Notes: generated by a model not told the origin, from the letters alone. A stretch of DNA of 64,000 nucleotides from DATBLE01 sp963841405 (GCA_963841405.1 CAWJCM010000005.1:1-64000), one strand, 5' to 3'; positions 34,822 to 44,838 are shown, counted from the first letter of the stretch. Numbers and translations: made by a program.

Positions 34822-36090
34822 ATGGCCACCAACGAGGGCGCTCCGCGGCCGCGTGTCGTCATCCTGGGCGGCGGGTTTGCGGGAATCGGCGCCGCCAGGA
34901 AGCTGAAGGATGCAAGCGTCGACGTTGTCCTCGTCGACAAGCACGACTACCATACGTTCCAGCCGCTCCTGTATCAGGTCGCGACCGACTTGCTTCCCGA
35001 GTCGACGGTCGGGCACCCTCTCCGCGACCTCTTCCACGGGCAGCCGAACGCTCGCGTTCACAAGGGCACGGCGACCGCAGTCGACCTCGGCCGACGCGAG
35101 GTCCAGTTCGCCAAGATGGATTCGCTCCCGTACGACTACCTCGTCCTCGCGCTCGGAGCGCAGGTCAACTTCTTCGGCGTTCAGGGCTCGGGCGAGCACG
35201 CCTTCCCCCTCTACACCCTCGCGGACGCCGTCCGCCTCAAGCGGCACATCCTCGAGCGCTGGGAGGCCGCCGACAGGGATCCCTCGCTCATCGACGACGG
35301 CGCGCTCAACGTCGTCGTGGTCGGGGGAGGTCCCACCGGCGTCGAGAGTGCGGGGTCCGTTGCCGAGCTCTATCGGGGCCTCTTCTCCAAGGACTACCCG
35401 GACATTCCGCAGGAGAAGGCGCGCATCATTCTGGTCGAGGCCGGAGCGGAGATCTTCGCCATGTTCAGGACGAAGCTCCGTACCTATGCGCAGAAGGCGC
35501 TCGCGCAGCGGGATGTCGAGGTGATGGTGGGCGAGATCGTCGATTCCATCACGCCGACGCGCGTGACCTTGAAGTCGGGAACCGTGCTCCAGGCCCACAC
35601 GCTCATCTGGGGCGCCGGACTGCAGGCGAACGCGCTTGCGTCGACGCTGGGGGTCGAGCTCCAGCGGGCGAGCCGCATCCCCGCCGAGCCCGATCTCAGC
35701 ATCGCCGGGCACCCCGAGGTGTTCGCAGTCGGCGACGTCGCCTGGATCATCGAGAAGGACAACGCGCTACCACAGCTCGGTGGAGTTGCGCTGCAGTCGG
35801 GAGAGCGCGCGGGAGAGAACATCGCGCGGCTCGTCGAGGGCAAGGCGACGGAACCCTTCAAGTACTTCGACAAGGGGACGATGGCGACGATCGGACGCGG
35901 GGCGGCGGTCATGCAGGGGCCACACGGGCGGACGATGACCGGCCGGACGGCCGCGATGGCGTGGGGCGCCGTCCATCTGGCGCTGCTCTCGACCGGCGAG
36001 GACCGAACGAAGGCGATGGTGGAGTGGACGTGGGCCGGCTTCAGTCACGAACGATCGGCTCGAATCAGCGTGAGCGCGGAGGACGAATGA
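34822..36090 (+). CDS. ndh: Type II NADH dehydrogenase (NDH-2)
   Basis: A 422-residue flavoprotein that passes electrons from NADH to quinone without pumping protons. The FAD motif VVILGGGFAGIGAARKL spans 12-28, the NAD motif VVVVGGGPTGVESAGSV 164-180 and FAVGDVAWI 301-309. The C-terminal segment AMVEWTWAGFSHERSARI resembles the amphipathic membrane anchor of NDH-2. The start was set at MATNEGAP (34822). Its stop overlaps the zwf start (ATGA), and it heads the pentose phosphate operon, where it could reoxidise the NADH formed by the 6-phosphogluconate dehydrogenase. Confidence 0.88.
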   Translation: MATNEGAPRPRVVILGGGFAGIGAARKLKDASVDVVLVDKHDYHTFQPLLYQVATDLLPESTVGHPLRDLFHGQPNARVHKGTATAVDLGRREVQFAKMDSLPYDYLVLALGAQVNFFGVQGSGEHAFPLYTLADAVRLKRHILERWEAADRDPSLIDDGALNVVVVGGGPTGVESAGSVAELYRGLFSKDYPDIPQEKARIILVEAGAEIFAMFRTKLRTYAQKALAQRDVEVMVGEIVDSITPTRVTLKSGTVLQAHTLIWGAGLQANALASTLGVELQRASRIPAEPDLSIAGHPEVFAVGDVAWIIEKDNALPQLGGVALQSGERAGENIARLVEGKATEPFKYFDKGTMATIGRGAAVMQGPHGRTMTGRTAAMAWGAVHLALLSTGEDRTKAMVEWTWAGFSHERSARISVSAEDE

Positions 36091-37508
36091 CCACACGGAG
36101 AGGCGGAAACGACACGACGACCGAGCCGGAGCCGGCCGACGTCCTCGTCGTCTTCGGCATCACCGGCGACCTCGCAAGGGTGATGACGTTCCGCTCGCTC
36201 TACCGACTCGAGCAGCGCGGGCTTCTCTTCTGCCGCGTCGTCGGGGTCGCGTTCGACGACTGGACGCTCGAGCAGCTCGTCCAGCGTGCGCGCGACTCGA
36301 TCGTCGCCACGGGCGAGCCGCTCGACGAGGCCGTGTTCAAGCGCCTCGCCGACAAGCTCTCGTACGTGCACGGCGACTTCTCCGACGCTGCCACGTACGA
36401 ACGGGTGGCCGCGGAGATCAAGGGTGCGAAGCTCCCGGTCTTCTACCTCGAGGTCCCGCCGTCGCTCTTCGGCATGGTCGTCGGAGGTCTGGCCGATGCG
36501 GGACTGACCGTGAACGGGCGCGTCGTCGTCGAGAAGCCGTTCGGCCACGACCTCGAGTCCTCGCGCGAGCTGAACGAGACGCTGCACGCCCTGATCGACG
36601 AGTCGCAGCTCTACCGGATCGACCACTTCCTCGGCAAGATGGCCGTCGAGGACATCCTCTACGTGCGCTTCGCGAACGCGATCCTCGAGCCGGTCTGGAA
36701 CCGCCAGTTCGTGTCGTGCGTGCAGATCACGATGGGCGAGGACTTCGACATCGCCGACCGCGGGAACTTCTACGACCCCGTCGGCGCCATGCGCGACGTC
36801 GTCCAGAACCACATTCTGCAGGTGCTGGCGATGGTCGCGCTCGAGCCCCCGACCGGTCACGGCATGGGCGTGATCAACGACCGCAAGCGCGACGTCTTCG
36901 TCGCCATGGCCGAGGCCGACCCCGCTCAGTACGTCCGCGGCCAGTACGACGGGTACCGCGACGTGAAAGGGGTCGCCGCGGACTCGCAGACCGAGACGTT
37001 CTGCGCGATGCGCCTCGAGATCGACAACTGGCGCTGGTCGGGCGTTCCCTTCTTCATCCGCGTCGGCAAGGCGATGCCGGCGACCGTGACCGAGGTGCGC
37101 GTCTACTTCAAGGCCACTCCATGGCTCGGATTCGTCCCGAAGGATGCGCCTCGACCGGAGCCCAATCAGCTCGTGCTTCGGATTGGGCCGAAGCCAGGTG
37201 CGAGGCTCCGGCTGCAGGCGAAGCACGCCGAGCAGAACGCGCTGCGCCCCGTCCAGCTCGACATGGACTTCGCGAGCCTGGGCGGCGAGGGCCCGACGCC
37301 GTACGAGGTGCTCCTGCACGCCGCGGTGGTCGGTGACTCGAGCCACTTCTCGCGCCAGGACGCCCTCGAGGAGACATGGCGCGTCGTGCAGCCGCTGATC
37401 GACGCCCCGCCCGCCGTCGAGAGGTATGAAAAGGGGACGTGGGGCCCCGCGGCTGCCGACAAGCTCGTCACGGACCACGGCGGTTGGCACGAGCCATGGA
37501 CTCCATGA
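36087..37508 (+). CDS. zwf: Glucose-6-phosphate dehydrogenase
   Basis: A 473-residue enzyme that oxidises glucose 6-phosphate to 6-phosphogluconolactone. The nucleotide motif is GITGDLARVMTF (24-35); the Lys usual in GDLAxxK is M33 here. The catalytic site RIDHFLGK and the substrate motif VVVEKPFGHDL are intact. A truncated C terminus compared with about 490-510 is within range for the family. The ATG overlaps the ndh stop by 4 bases. It feeds the pgl and gnd products encoded later in the same run. Cofactor preference cannot be fixed from sequence. Confidence 0.92.
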   Translation: MTTRRGGNDTTTEPEPADVLVVFGITGDLARVMTFRSLYRLEQRGLLFCRVVGVAFDDWTLEQLVQRARDSIVATGEPLDEAVFKRLADKLSYVHGDFSDAATYERVAAEIKGAKLPVFYLEVPPSLFGMVVGGLADAGLTVNGRVVVEKPFGHDLESSRELNETLHALIDESQLYRIDHFLGKMAVEDILYVRFANAILEPVWNRQFVSCVQITMGEDFDIADRGNFYDPVGAMRDVVQNHILQVLAMVALEPPTGHGMGVINDRKRDVFVAMAEADPAQYVRGQYDGYRDVKGVAADSQTETFCAMRLEIDNWRWSGVPFFIRVGKAMPATVTEVRVYFKATPWLGFVPKDAPRPEPNQLVLRIGPKPGARLRLQAKHAEQNALRPVQLDMDFASLGGEGPTPYEVLLHAAVVGDSSHFSRQDALEETWRVVQPLIDAPPAVERYEKGTWGPAAADKLVTDHGGWHEPWTP

Positions 37509-37571
37509 GGAGTCACTCGAGGACATCATGAGGCCCCTCACTGCTGCCTCCGAACCCGAAGGAGCGCTGAC

Positions 37572-38486
37572 ATGACGAACGACTCGAGACCGATCTATCT
37601 CCTCGCCTTCGACCACCGTGGCTCGTTCCAGAAGAAGCTGCTCGGGATCCCCGGCGAGCCGACACCGGACGAGGGGGCGCGCATCGGAGAGGCGAAGAGA
37701 ATCATCTTCGCCGGCTTCCGCAAGGCGCTCGACGACGGCCTGCCGCTCGAGGGCGCGGGGATCCTCGTCGACGAGCAGTTCGGCGCGCCGATCGCGCGCG
37801 ACGCTCTCGCGCTCGGCGCTCAGCTGGCGATGCCGGTCGAGAAGAGCGGCCAGGACGAGTTCGACTTCGAGTTCGGCGAGCAGTTTGGCGACCACATCCT
37901 GGCCTTCGATCCCACCTACTCGAAGGTGCTCGTCCGCTACAACGCCGGAAGTGACGCCGAGTTGAACCGGCGTCAGGCGGAACGGCTGGCCCGGCTCGGC
38001 GATTGGCTCCACTCGACGGGCCGAAAGTTCCTGTTCGAGCTCCTCGTCCCCGCGGAGCAGCAGCAGCTGGACGAGGTGGGTGGGGACGCCGACCGTTATG
38101 ACCGCGAGCTTCGCCCCGAGCTCATGATCGAGGCGATTCGCGAGTGCCAGGCCGCGGGCGTCGAGCCCGATGTCTGGAAGATCGAGGGATTCGACGCCCG
38201 CGCGGACTGTGTCCGCCTCGCAGAAGCCGCTCGGGCCGGCGGCCGCGACCACGTCACCTGTGTCGTGCTCGGCCGGGGCGGCGACGAGAGCAAGGTGGTC
38301 GCCTGGCTGCAGGCGGGCGCAGGGGTCCCGGGCTTCGTCGGCTTCGCCGTCGGCCGCACGATCTGGTGGGACCCGCTCGAGGCCTGGCTGGGGGGCGGCT
38401 CGGAGGAGGATGCGGCTGCGGCCATTGCAGGCACCTACCGACGGCTCGTGGACGCGTACGTCACGGCGGAAGCGGACGCCGCGTGA
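37572..38486 (+). CDS. Stand-alone IolC C-terminal-type (DUF2090) TIM-barrel protein
   Basis: A 304-residue protein matching the DUF2090 domain, elsewhere fused to the 5-dehydro-2-deoxygluconokinase IolC and related to 2-deoxy-5-keto-gluconate-6-phosphate aldolase. Conserved strands include YLLAFDHRGSF at the start, GILVDEQFGA, MPVEKSGQ, FLFELLVPA, DVWKIEGF and VLGRGGDESKV, consistent with an aldolase-type barrel and a Lys in KIEGF. The context between zwf and rpe suggests it acts on a sugar phosphate in this pathway. GAAGGAG precedes the ATG, and its stop overlaps the rpe GTG start. The substrate is unknown. Confidence 0.75.
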   Translation: MTNDSRPIYLLAFDHRGSFQKKLLGIPGEPTPDEGARIGEAKRIIFAGFRKALDDGLPLEGAGILVDEQFGAPIARDALALGAQLAMPVEKSGQDEFDFEFGEQFGDHILAFDPTYSKVLVRYNAGSDAELNRRQAERLARLGDWLHSTGRKFLFELLVPAEQQQLDEVGGDADRYDRELRPELMIEAIRECQAAGVEPDVWKIEGFDARADCVRLAEAARAGGRDHVTCVVLGRGGDESKVVAWLQAGAGVPGFVGFAVGRTIWWDPLEAWLGGGSEEDAAAAIAGTYRRLVDAYVTAEADAA

Positions 38487-39196
38487 GCTGGACCCGGTGG
38501 ATCCGCGACGTCGAGGTCGAGCCCTCGATCTACGCGGGGGACTTCGCCTCGCTCGGCACGCAGCTCGATTCTCTCCTCGACGCCGGCGCCAGGATCTTCC
38601 ACGTGGACATCGGCGACGGCCACTTCATCCCGGAGATCACAATCGGCCCGATCGTGCTCCGGTCGCTCGCCGAGCGCGTTCACGCGCGCGACGGAGTCTT
38701 CGACTGCCATCTCATGGTGGCCCAACCGCAGCGTCACTTCGCGCACGTCAAGGACGCCGGCGGTGACAGTGTCACGTTCCACGTCGAGGCCGAGGGTGAG
38801 CCGGTCGAGACGATCGCGCAGGCCCGAGAGCTCGGCCTCGGCGTGGGCATCGCGTTCAACCCGGAGACGGCCGTCGAGGAGGCGGTGAACGCTGCCGAGG
38901 GCGCCGACGTCGTCCTCTGCATGAGCATTCATCCTGGCCTCTCCGGTCAGGAGTTCATGCCGGATGCACTCGAACGAGTCCGTTCTCTTCGCGAGCGGTT
39001 GCCGGACCAGGTATCGGTTCAGGTCGACGGAGGCGTGCACCTGGAGAACATCCGGGCGGTTCGCGACGCCGGAGCGACGCTGCTCGTTTCGGGGAGCGGC
39101 GTTTTCTGGGGCGACGATTCCGGAGCGGCGTACAAGGAGCTCGTGGAGGCCGTCACCGAACGCTCCGTACCGACGACCACATATGGAGGACGCTAA
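38483..39196 (+). CDS. rpe: Ribulose-phosphate 3-epimerase
   Basis: A 237-residue TIM-barrel enzyme that interconverts ribulose 5-phosphate and xylulose 5-phosphate. The family signatures are EPSIYAGDF, FHVDIGDGHFIPEITIGP with a metal-binding Asp and His, FDCHLMVAQP, the phosphate-side loop SIHPGLSGQEF (usually VNPGFxGQ) and VDGGVHLENI. The GTG start overlaps the preceding stop (GTGA), and its own TAA shares one base with the tkt ATG. It links the oxidative and non-oxidative branches of the operon. Confidence 0.9.
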   Translation: MSWTRWIRDVEVEPSIYAGDFASLGTQLDSLLDAGARIFHVDIGDGHFIPEITIGPIVLRSLAERVHARDGVFDCHLMVAQPQRHFAHVKDAGGDSVTFHVEAEGEPVETIAQARELGLGVGIAFNPETAVEEAVNAAEGADVVLCMSIHPGLSGQEFMPDALERVRSLRERLPDQVSVQVDGGVHLENIRAVRDAGATLLVSGSGVFWGDDSGAAYKELVEAVTERSVPTTTYGGR

Positions 39197-41271
39197 TGGC
39201 CACGGCAGACACCCGCGTCGCCCTCGACGGCACGTGCATCGACACCATTCGCACGCTCTGCATCGACGCGATCCAGGCAGCAAACTCGGGACATCCGGGA
39301 ACGCCGATCGGGATCGCGCCGGTGACCTACACCCTCTGGCAGCGATTCCTGCGCTTCGACCCGACCGATCCGATCTGGCCCAACAGGGATCGATACGTGC
39401 TCTCGTCGGGCCACGCATCGGCGCTCCTCTGGTCGATGCTTCACCTGACGCAGGTGCAGGCCGTCGACCCCGAGTACGAGATTCTCGGGCGACCCGCCGT
39501 TTCTCTCGACGACCTGAAAAAGTTCCGTCAGCTCGACTCGAAGGCACCGGGTCACCCCGAATACCGCTGGACGAGCGGCGTCGAGGCGACCACCGGCCCA
39601 CTCGGGACCGGCGTGGCGACGTCGGTGGGCATGGCCGTCGCGAGCCAGTGGCTCGGCGCGCGATACAACCGCGACGGGCACACGATGTTCGACTTCGACG
39701 TGTACGCCCAGGCCGGCGACGGCTGCATGATGGAGGGAATCTCCTCGGAAGCGGCCTCGTTCGCCGCGCATCAGCGCCTCTCGAACCTCTGCTGGATCTA
39801 CGACTCGAACCGCGTCACGATCGAGGGTCACACGGAGATCACGTTCACCGAGGACGTGGCGGGTCGCTTCACGGCATACGGTTGGAACGTCACGACCGTC
39901 CCCGATGCGAACGACCTGACCGGGATCGAGAAGGCTTTCCACGACTTCAGGGCGGAGCACGAACGCCCGACGCTGATCCTCGTCCACAGCCACATCGGCT
40001 ACGGCACCGAGGTCGAGGACACGGCGAAGGCGCACGGCGAGCCGCTCGGCCCCGAGGGGGTCAAGGCGGCCAAACGCTTCTACGGTTGGCCCGAGGATGC
40101 GCAGTTCCTCGTCCCGGACGGCGTCTACGAGCACTTCTCCGATGGCATCGGCGCGCGGGGGAAAGAAGCGCGCGAGACGTGGGAGGCGCAGTTCGAGGAG
40201 TACCGCGCGGCGTATCCGGAGCTGGCCGACGAGATCGAGCGCATGCAGCGACGCGACCTGCCCGAAGGCTGGGACAGCGACATTCCCGTGTTCCCGGCGG
40301 ACGAGAAAGGGATCGCCAGCCGCGACTCGTCCGGTCAGGTGCTGAACGCGGTCGCCAAGAACGTGCCCTGGCTCCTGGGGGGAGCAGCCGACCTCGCCCC
40401 GTCGACGAAGACGCGGCTCACCTTCGACGGCGCCGGCGACTTCGAGCCCGGAGACCGCAGTGGGCGCAACTTCCACTTCGGCGTTCGCGAGCACGCGTCT
40501 GCGGCGATCGCCAACGGGATGGCCGTCTCCAAGCTCCGCCCGTTCTGGTCCGGCTTCCTCATCTTCTCCGACTTCGCGCGCGGCGCGATTCGGTTGTCGG
40601 CGTTGATGGAGATTCCGGTCGCACACGTCTTCACCCACGACTCGATCGGGGTCGGCGAGGACGGCCCGACGCACCAACCGGTCGAGCAGCTCGTCTCGCT
40701 GCGTGCGATTCCCGGGCTGCTGGTGTTCCGGCCGGCCGACGCGAACGAGGTTGCGGAGACGTGGCGCTTTGTCGCGCAGCTCAAGCGCGAGCCTGCGGTG
40801 CTGATCCTCTCGCGCCAGGCGCTCCCGACGGTCGATCGAAAGGTCATGGCTCCGGCGTCGGAGCTCTCCAAAGGGGCGTACGTCCTCGTCGACGCCGACG
40901 GAGGCGAACCGGACGTGATCCTGATCGCGACGGGCTCGGAGGTGGGACTCGCGCTCTCTGCGCGAGACGAGCTCGCGGCCGAGGGCATCGGCGCTCGCGT
41001 CGTCAGCATGCCGTGCTCGGAGCTCTTCGACCGGCAACCTCGTGCATACCGGGACGAGGTGCTTCCGCCGTCGATCAAGCCGCGGGTCGCGGTCGAGCAG
41101 GCATCCACGCTCGGCTGGCACCGCTACGTCGGTGACGGCGGCGCGATCGTCGGAATGCACACCTTCGGCGCATCCGCGCCGCTGAAGCTGCTCGTCGAGA
41201 AGTTCGGGTTCACCCCCGACGCGGTCGCGCAGGTTGCGCGCGAGCGCGTGTCAGCTGCACGTTCGAACTAG
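39196..41271 (+). CDS. tkt: Transketolase
   Basis: A 691-residue thiamine-diphosphate enzyme of the pentose phosphate pathway. The N-terminal domain has AANSGHPGTPIG, SSGHASALLWSMLHL and the ThDP motif GDGCMMEGISSEA; the middle domain has HFGVREHASAAIANGM and FTHDSIGVGEDGPTHQPVEQL. All are canonical, and the length is normal (about 660-700). Translation begins inside the rpe stop codon (TAATG). tal follows 15 bp downstream. Confidence 0.95.
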   Translation: MATADTRVALDGTCIDTIRTLCIDAIQAANSGHPGTPIGIAPVTYTLWQRFLRFDPTDPIWPNRDRYVLSSGHASALLWSMLHLTQVQAVDPEYEILGRPAVSLDDLKKFRQLDSKAPGHPEYRWTSGVEATTGPLGTGVATSVGMAVASQWLGARYNRDGHTMFDFDVYAQAGDGCMMEGISSEAASFAAHQRLSNLCWIYDSNRVTIEGHTEITFTEDVAGRFTAYGWNVTTVPDANDLTGIEKAFHDFRAEHERPTLILVHSHIGYGTEVEDTAKAHGEPLGPEGVKAAKRFYGWPEDAQFLVPDGVYEHFSDGIGARGKEARETWEAQFEEYRAAYPELADEIERMQRRDLPEGWDSDIPVFPADEKGIASRDSSGQVLNAVAKNVPWLLGGAADLAPSTKTRLTFDGAGDFEPGDRSGRNFHFGVREHASAAIANGMAVSKLRPFWSGFLIFSDFARGAIRLSALMEIPVAHVFTHDSIGVGEDGPTHQPVEQLVSLRAIPGLLVFRPADANEVAETWRFVAQLKREPAVLILSRQALPTVDRKVMAPASELSKGAYVLVDADGGEPDVILIATGSEVGLALSARDELAAEGIGARVVSMPCSELFDRQPRAYRDEVLPPSIKPRVAVEQASTLGWHRYVGDGGAIVGMHTFGASAPLKLLVEKFGFTPDAVAQVARERVSAARSN

Positions 41272-41286
41272 TCAGGAGGAACGACG

Positions 41287-42363
41287 ATGAGAGCGACCGA
41301 GAAGCTGCATGGGCTGGGCCAGAGTCTGTGGCTCGACAACATCACGCGCGAGATGCTCGACTCCGGGCAGCTCCAGACCTACATCGACGACTACTCGGTG
41401 ACAGGACTCACCTCGAATCCGTCGATCTTCGACAAGGCGATCGCCTCCGGGGGCTACGACGATGCGATCCAGAGCCTCGCCTCGACGGGCATCGATCGCG
41501 AGAAGATCTTCTTCGAGCTGGCCATCGACGACCTGCAGCGAGCCGCGGACCTGTTCGGCTCCATTCACAAGCGGACCGACGGGGTGGACGGATGGGTGTC
41601 GCTCGAGGTCTCTCCGCTGCTCGCCTATGACGCTGAGAGCACCGTCGCGGCCGCCAGGTCGCTGCACGAGGAGGCCGATCGTGACAACCTGTTCATCAAG
41701 ATCCCCGGCACGACAGAGGGCCTGCCCGCGATCGAAGAGGCCATCTTCGCCGGCGTTCCGGTCAACGTCACGCTCCTGTTCTCGGCCGAGCACTACCGTG
41801 CGGCCGCCGATGCGTACATGCGCGGAGTGGAGCGGCGCATCGATGCGGGACTCAACCCAGTTGTCGGATCCGTCGCTTCCGTGTTCATGTCTCGGTGGGA
41901 TGCCGCCGTGCTCGACGAGGTGCCCGACGAGCTCGGTGACACGCTCGCGCTCGCGGTGGGCCTCAAGTCCTACCAGGCGTATCGCGAGCTCATGGACTCC
42001 GAGCGCTGGCAGCAGCTGAAGAACTCGGGTGCGCGGATGCAACGGCTTCTGTGGGCGTCGACGAGCACGAAGGATCCGAAGGCTCCCGACACGCTCTACG
42101 TGCAGTGCCTCGGAGCACCGTTCACGATCAACACGATCCCGGAGGGGACGCTGCGGGCGTTCTACGAGCATGGCCACACCGGCGAGCCGATGCCCTCCGA
42201 CGGCGGAGACGCCGACGCGACGCTAGCCGCCCACGCGGCAGCGGGGATCGACGTGGACGCGCTCGCCGCGAAGCTGCAAACCGATGCGGCGACGAGCTTC
42301 GTCGACTCCTGGAACGATCTCATGTCCATCATCGACACGCAGAGCGCGGCGCTCCGCGCGTGA
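41287..42363 (+). CDS. tal: Transaldolase
   Basis: A 358-residue transaldolase (TalB/TAL long actinobacterial form), which moves dihydroxyacetone units between sugar phosphates. Signatures: SLWLDNITREML, SVTGLTSNPSIFDKAI, and NLFIKIPGTTEGLPAIEEAI with the Schiff-base Lys region. CAGGAGG precedes the ATG. It is co-oriented with tkt (15-bp gap) and pgi (22-bp gap). It is separate from Pgi, whereas some bacteria have a Tal-Pgi fusion. Confidence 0.93.
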   Translation: MRATEKLHGLGQSLWLDNITREMLDSGQLQTYIDDYSVTGLTSNPSIFDKAIASGGYDDAIQSLASTGIDREKIFFELAIDDLQRAADLFGSIHKRTDGVDGWVSLEVSPLLAYDAESTVAAARSLHEEADRDNLFIKIPGTTEGLPAIEEAIFAGVPVNVTLLFSAEHYRAAADAYMRGVERRIDAGLNPVVGSVASVFMSRWDAAVLDEVPDELGDTLALAVGLKSYQAYRELMDSERWQQLKNSGARMQRLLWASTSTKDPKAPDTLYVQCLGAPFTINTIPEGTLRAFYEHGHTGEPMPSDGGDADATLAAHAAAGIDVDALAAKLQTDAATSFVDSWNDLMSIIDTQSAALRA

Positions 42364-42385
42364 GTCCACGGCCAGAGGAGTCCCG

Positions 42386-44029
42386 ATGAGCACGACACAG
42401 ACGACGACCCAGACGCCTCTCCGACAGCGCGCTGCCTGGGAAGCCCTGGAGGCGCATTACAGCGAGATCCGCGACCTCCACCTCCGTGACCTGTTTGCGG
42501 ACGATGCCACCCGCGGCGAGCGCCTCACCGCGGAGGGGGCCGGTCTCTACCTCGACTATTCGAAGAACCGCATCAGGGACGAGACACTCGGTCTTCTCCT
42601 CCAGCTCGCGCAGGAGTCGGGGCTTGCCGAGCGGACCGAAGCCATGTTCCGTGGGGATCGGATCAACGCGTCGGAGAATCGCTCCGTGCTCCACGTGGCC
42701 CTGCGCATGCCGAAAGGCTCCTCGCTCGTCGTGGACGGCGTCGACGTCGTCGCGAGCGTGCATGAGGTGCTCGACCGGATGGCGACGTTCGCCGACCGGG
42801 TGCGCTCGGGAGAATGGAAAGGTCACACGGGGAAGCCGATTCGCTCTGTCGTCAACATCGGGATCGGCGGCTCGGATCTGGGACCGGTGATGGCGTACGA
42901 GGCGCTGCGTCACTACACGCGACGCGACCTCACGTTCCGCTTCGTCTCCAACGTCGACTCGACCGACTTCGCGGAGGCGACACACGATCTCGACGCGGAC
43001 GAGACGCTCTTCATCGTCTCGTCGAAGACGTTCACGACCCTCGAGACGATGACGAACGCGCACACCGCCCGGGAGTGGGCACTCGCGTCACTCGGGGACG
43101 AGTCGGCGATCGCGAAGCACTTCGTGGCCGTGTCCACGAACGCCGACGAGGTGACCGCGTTCGGCATCGACACGGCCAACATGTTCGGCTTCTGGGACTG
43201 GGTCGGCGGGCGCTACTCGATGGACTCCGCGATCGGGCTGTCGACGATGCTCGCGATCGGCCCCGAGGCGTTCCGCGAGCTCCTCGCCGGCTTCCACGCG
43301 ATGGATGAGCACTTTCGCACGACTCCGCTCGAGCGCAACCTGCCCGCGCTCATGGGCTTGCTGTCCGTCTGGTACGCAGACTTCTTCGGCGCCCAGACGT
43401 CCGGCGTGATGCCCTACAGCCAGTACCTGAAGCGCTTCCCGGCCTACCTCCAGCAGCTGACGATGGAGTCGAACGGCAAGCACGTCACCCTCGACGGCCG
43501 GACGGTCGACTACGAGACCGGCGCCGTCTACTGGGGCGAGCCGGGGACGAACGGCCAGCACAGCTTCTACCAGCTGATCCACCAGGGCACGAAGCTGATT
43601 CCCGTCGACCTGATCGGCTTCGGCAAGACGCTCAATCCGATTCGCGACCATCACGACATCCTCATGTCGAACGTGTTCGCGCAGGCGGAGGCGCTCGCGT
43701 TCGGGAAGACCGAGGCGGAGGTGCGCGCCGAAGGGACGGCGGAGGCAGTCGTGCCGCATCGCGTATTCGAGGGCAACCGACCGACGAACGTGATCCTGGC
43801 CGAGAGGCTGACGCCTCATGCGCTCGGGACGCTGGTTGCGCTCTACGAGCACAGCGTGTTCACGCAGGGCACGGTCTGGGGGATCAATTCCTTCGACCAG
43901 TGGGGCGTCGAGCTCGGGAAGGTGCTCGCGAAGCGGATCATCCCCGAGCTGGAGTCCGAGACCGAGCCCGAGCTTGCGCACGATTCGTCGACGAACGCTC
44001 TGATACGCCGGTATCGGAGCATGCGATGA
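42386..44029 (+). CDS. pgi: Glucose-6-phosphate isomerase
   Basis: A 547-residue isomerase joining glycolysis to the pentose phosphate pathway. Signatures: IGIGGSDLGPVMAYEAL, GGRYSMDSAIGL, the catalytic Glu region TMESNGKHV and NGQHSFYQLIHQGTK with the active-site His, then the Lys region at QWGVELGK. The start at MSTTQ (42386) follows GAGGAG. Its stop overlaps the start of the HAD gene (ATGA). In the operon it would recycle fructose 6-phosphate to glucose 6-phosphate, allowing a pentose cycle. Confidence 0.95.
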   Translation: MSTTQTTTQTPLRQRAAWEALEAHYSEIRDLHLRDLFADDATRGERLTAEGAGLYLDYSKNRIRDETLGLLLQLAQESGLAERTEAMFRGDRINASENRSVLHVALRMPKGSSLVVDGVDVVASVHEVLDRMATFADRVRSGEWKGHTGKPIRSVVNIGIGGSDLGPVMAYEALRHYTRRDLTFRFVSNVDSTDFAEATHDLDADETLFIVSSKTFTTLETMTNAHTAREWALASLGDESAIAKHFVAVSTNADEVTAFGIDTANMFGFWDWVGGRYSMDSAIGLSTMLAIGPEAFRELLAGFHAMDEHFRTTPLERNLPALMGLLSVWYADFFGAQTSGVMPYSQYLKRFPAYLQQLTMESNGKHVTLDGRTVDYETGAVYWGEPGTNGQHSFYQLIHQGTKLIPVDLIGFGKTLNPIRDHHDILMSNVFAQAEALAFGKTEAEVRAEGTAEAVVPHRVFEGNRPTNVILAERLTPHALGTLVALYEHSVFTQGTVWGINSFDQWGVELGKVLAKRIIPELESETEPELAHDSSTNALIRRYRSMR

Positions 44030-44838
44030 CGTCTCCGCCTGTTCGTCTCCTGCTCGCGGACGTCGACGGGACGCTCGTGAAGATGGACAAGTCGCTGACC
44101 GACCAGACCGTCCAAGCCGTCCACAGGCTTCACGACGCAGGCATCGTGTTCGCGCTGACGAGCGGCCGTCCTCCGCGAGGCATGTCCATGCTCGTCGAGC
44201 CGCTGAAGCTGCAAACGCCGCTCGCCGCTTTCAACGGCGGGCTGATCGTGGATCCGGACATGTCCGTCGTCGAGCAGAGGACCGTTCCCGACGATCTCGT
44301 TTCTCCCATGGTCGAGCTGCTCGAGTCGTTCGAGCTCGACGTCTGGCTGTATCGAGGAGCAGACTGGTTCGTGCGCGACCCGGACGGCCCGCACGTCGAG
44401 CACGAGGCGCAGACCGTCCAGTTTGCGCCGTCCGTCGTCGAGGAATACGACGGACTGCTGACCGGCATCGCCAAGATCGTCGGGGTGAGCGACGACCACA
44501 GCGTGGTGGCGGCGGCGGCTCAGGCCGCGCACGACGAGTTCGGCGACCACGTCACGGCCGCGCGATCCCAGGACTACTACCTCGACGTGACCCACCCGGA
44601 GGCGAACAAGGGAGGCGTCGTCAAGTTCCTCGCGGAGAAGTACGGGATCGCGACCGAGGAGATCGCAACGATCGGGGACATGCCGAACGACGTGCTCATG
44701 TTCGCCCACTCGGGGCTCTCGATCGCGATGGGGCAGAGCGGTCGTGAGGTGCATCGAGCCGCCCGCCGCATCACCGCATCGAACGACGAGGACGGCTTCG
44801 CGAATGCCGTCGACCGCTTCATCCTGCGGTCTTCCTGA
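44026..44838 (+). CDS. HAD-superfamily sugar phosphatase, Cof type
   Basis: A 270-residue HAD phosphatase of the Cof (IIB) subgroup. LLLADVDGTLVKMD at the N terminus carries the nucleophile D12 and D14; ALTSGRPPRGM is motif II and IGDMPNDVLMFAHSGLSIAMG motif IV, with a cap domain between. Such enzymes dephosphorylate sugar phosphates or phosphorylated cofactors. The operon setting suggests a sugar-phosphate substrate or a repair role, for example removing dead-end phosphates. Coupled to pgi by an ATGA overlap. Confidence 0.85.
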   Translation: MTSPPVRLLLADVDGTLVKMDKSLTDQTVQAVHRLHDAGIVFALTSGRPPRGMSMLVEPLKLQTPLAAFNGGLIVDPDMSVVEQRTVPDDLVSPMVELLESFELDVWLYRGADWFVRDPDGPHVEHEAQTVQFAPSVVEEYDGLLTGIAKIVGVSDDHSVVAAAAQAAHDEFGDHVTAARSQDYYLDVTHPEANKGGVVKFLAEKYGIATEEIATIGDMPNDVLMFAHSGLSIAMGQSGREVHRAARRITASNDEDGFANAVDRFILRSS

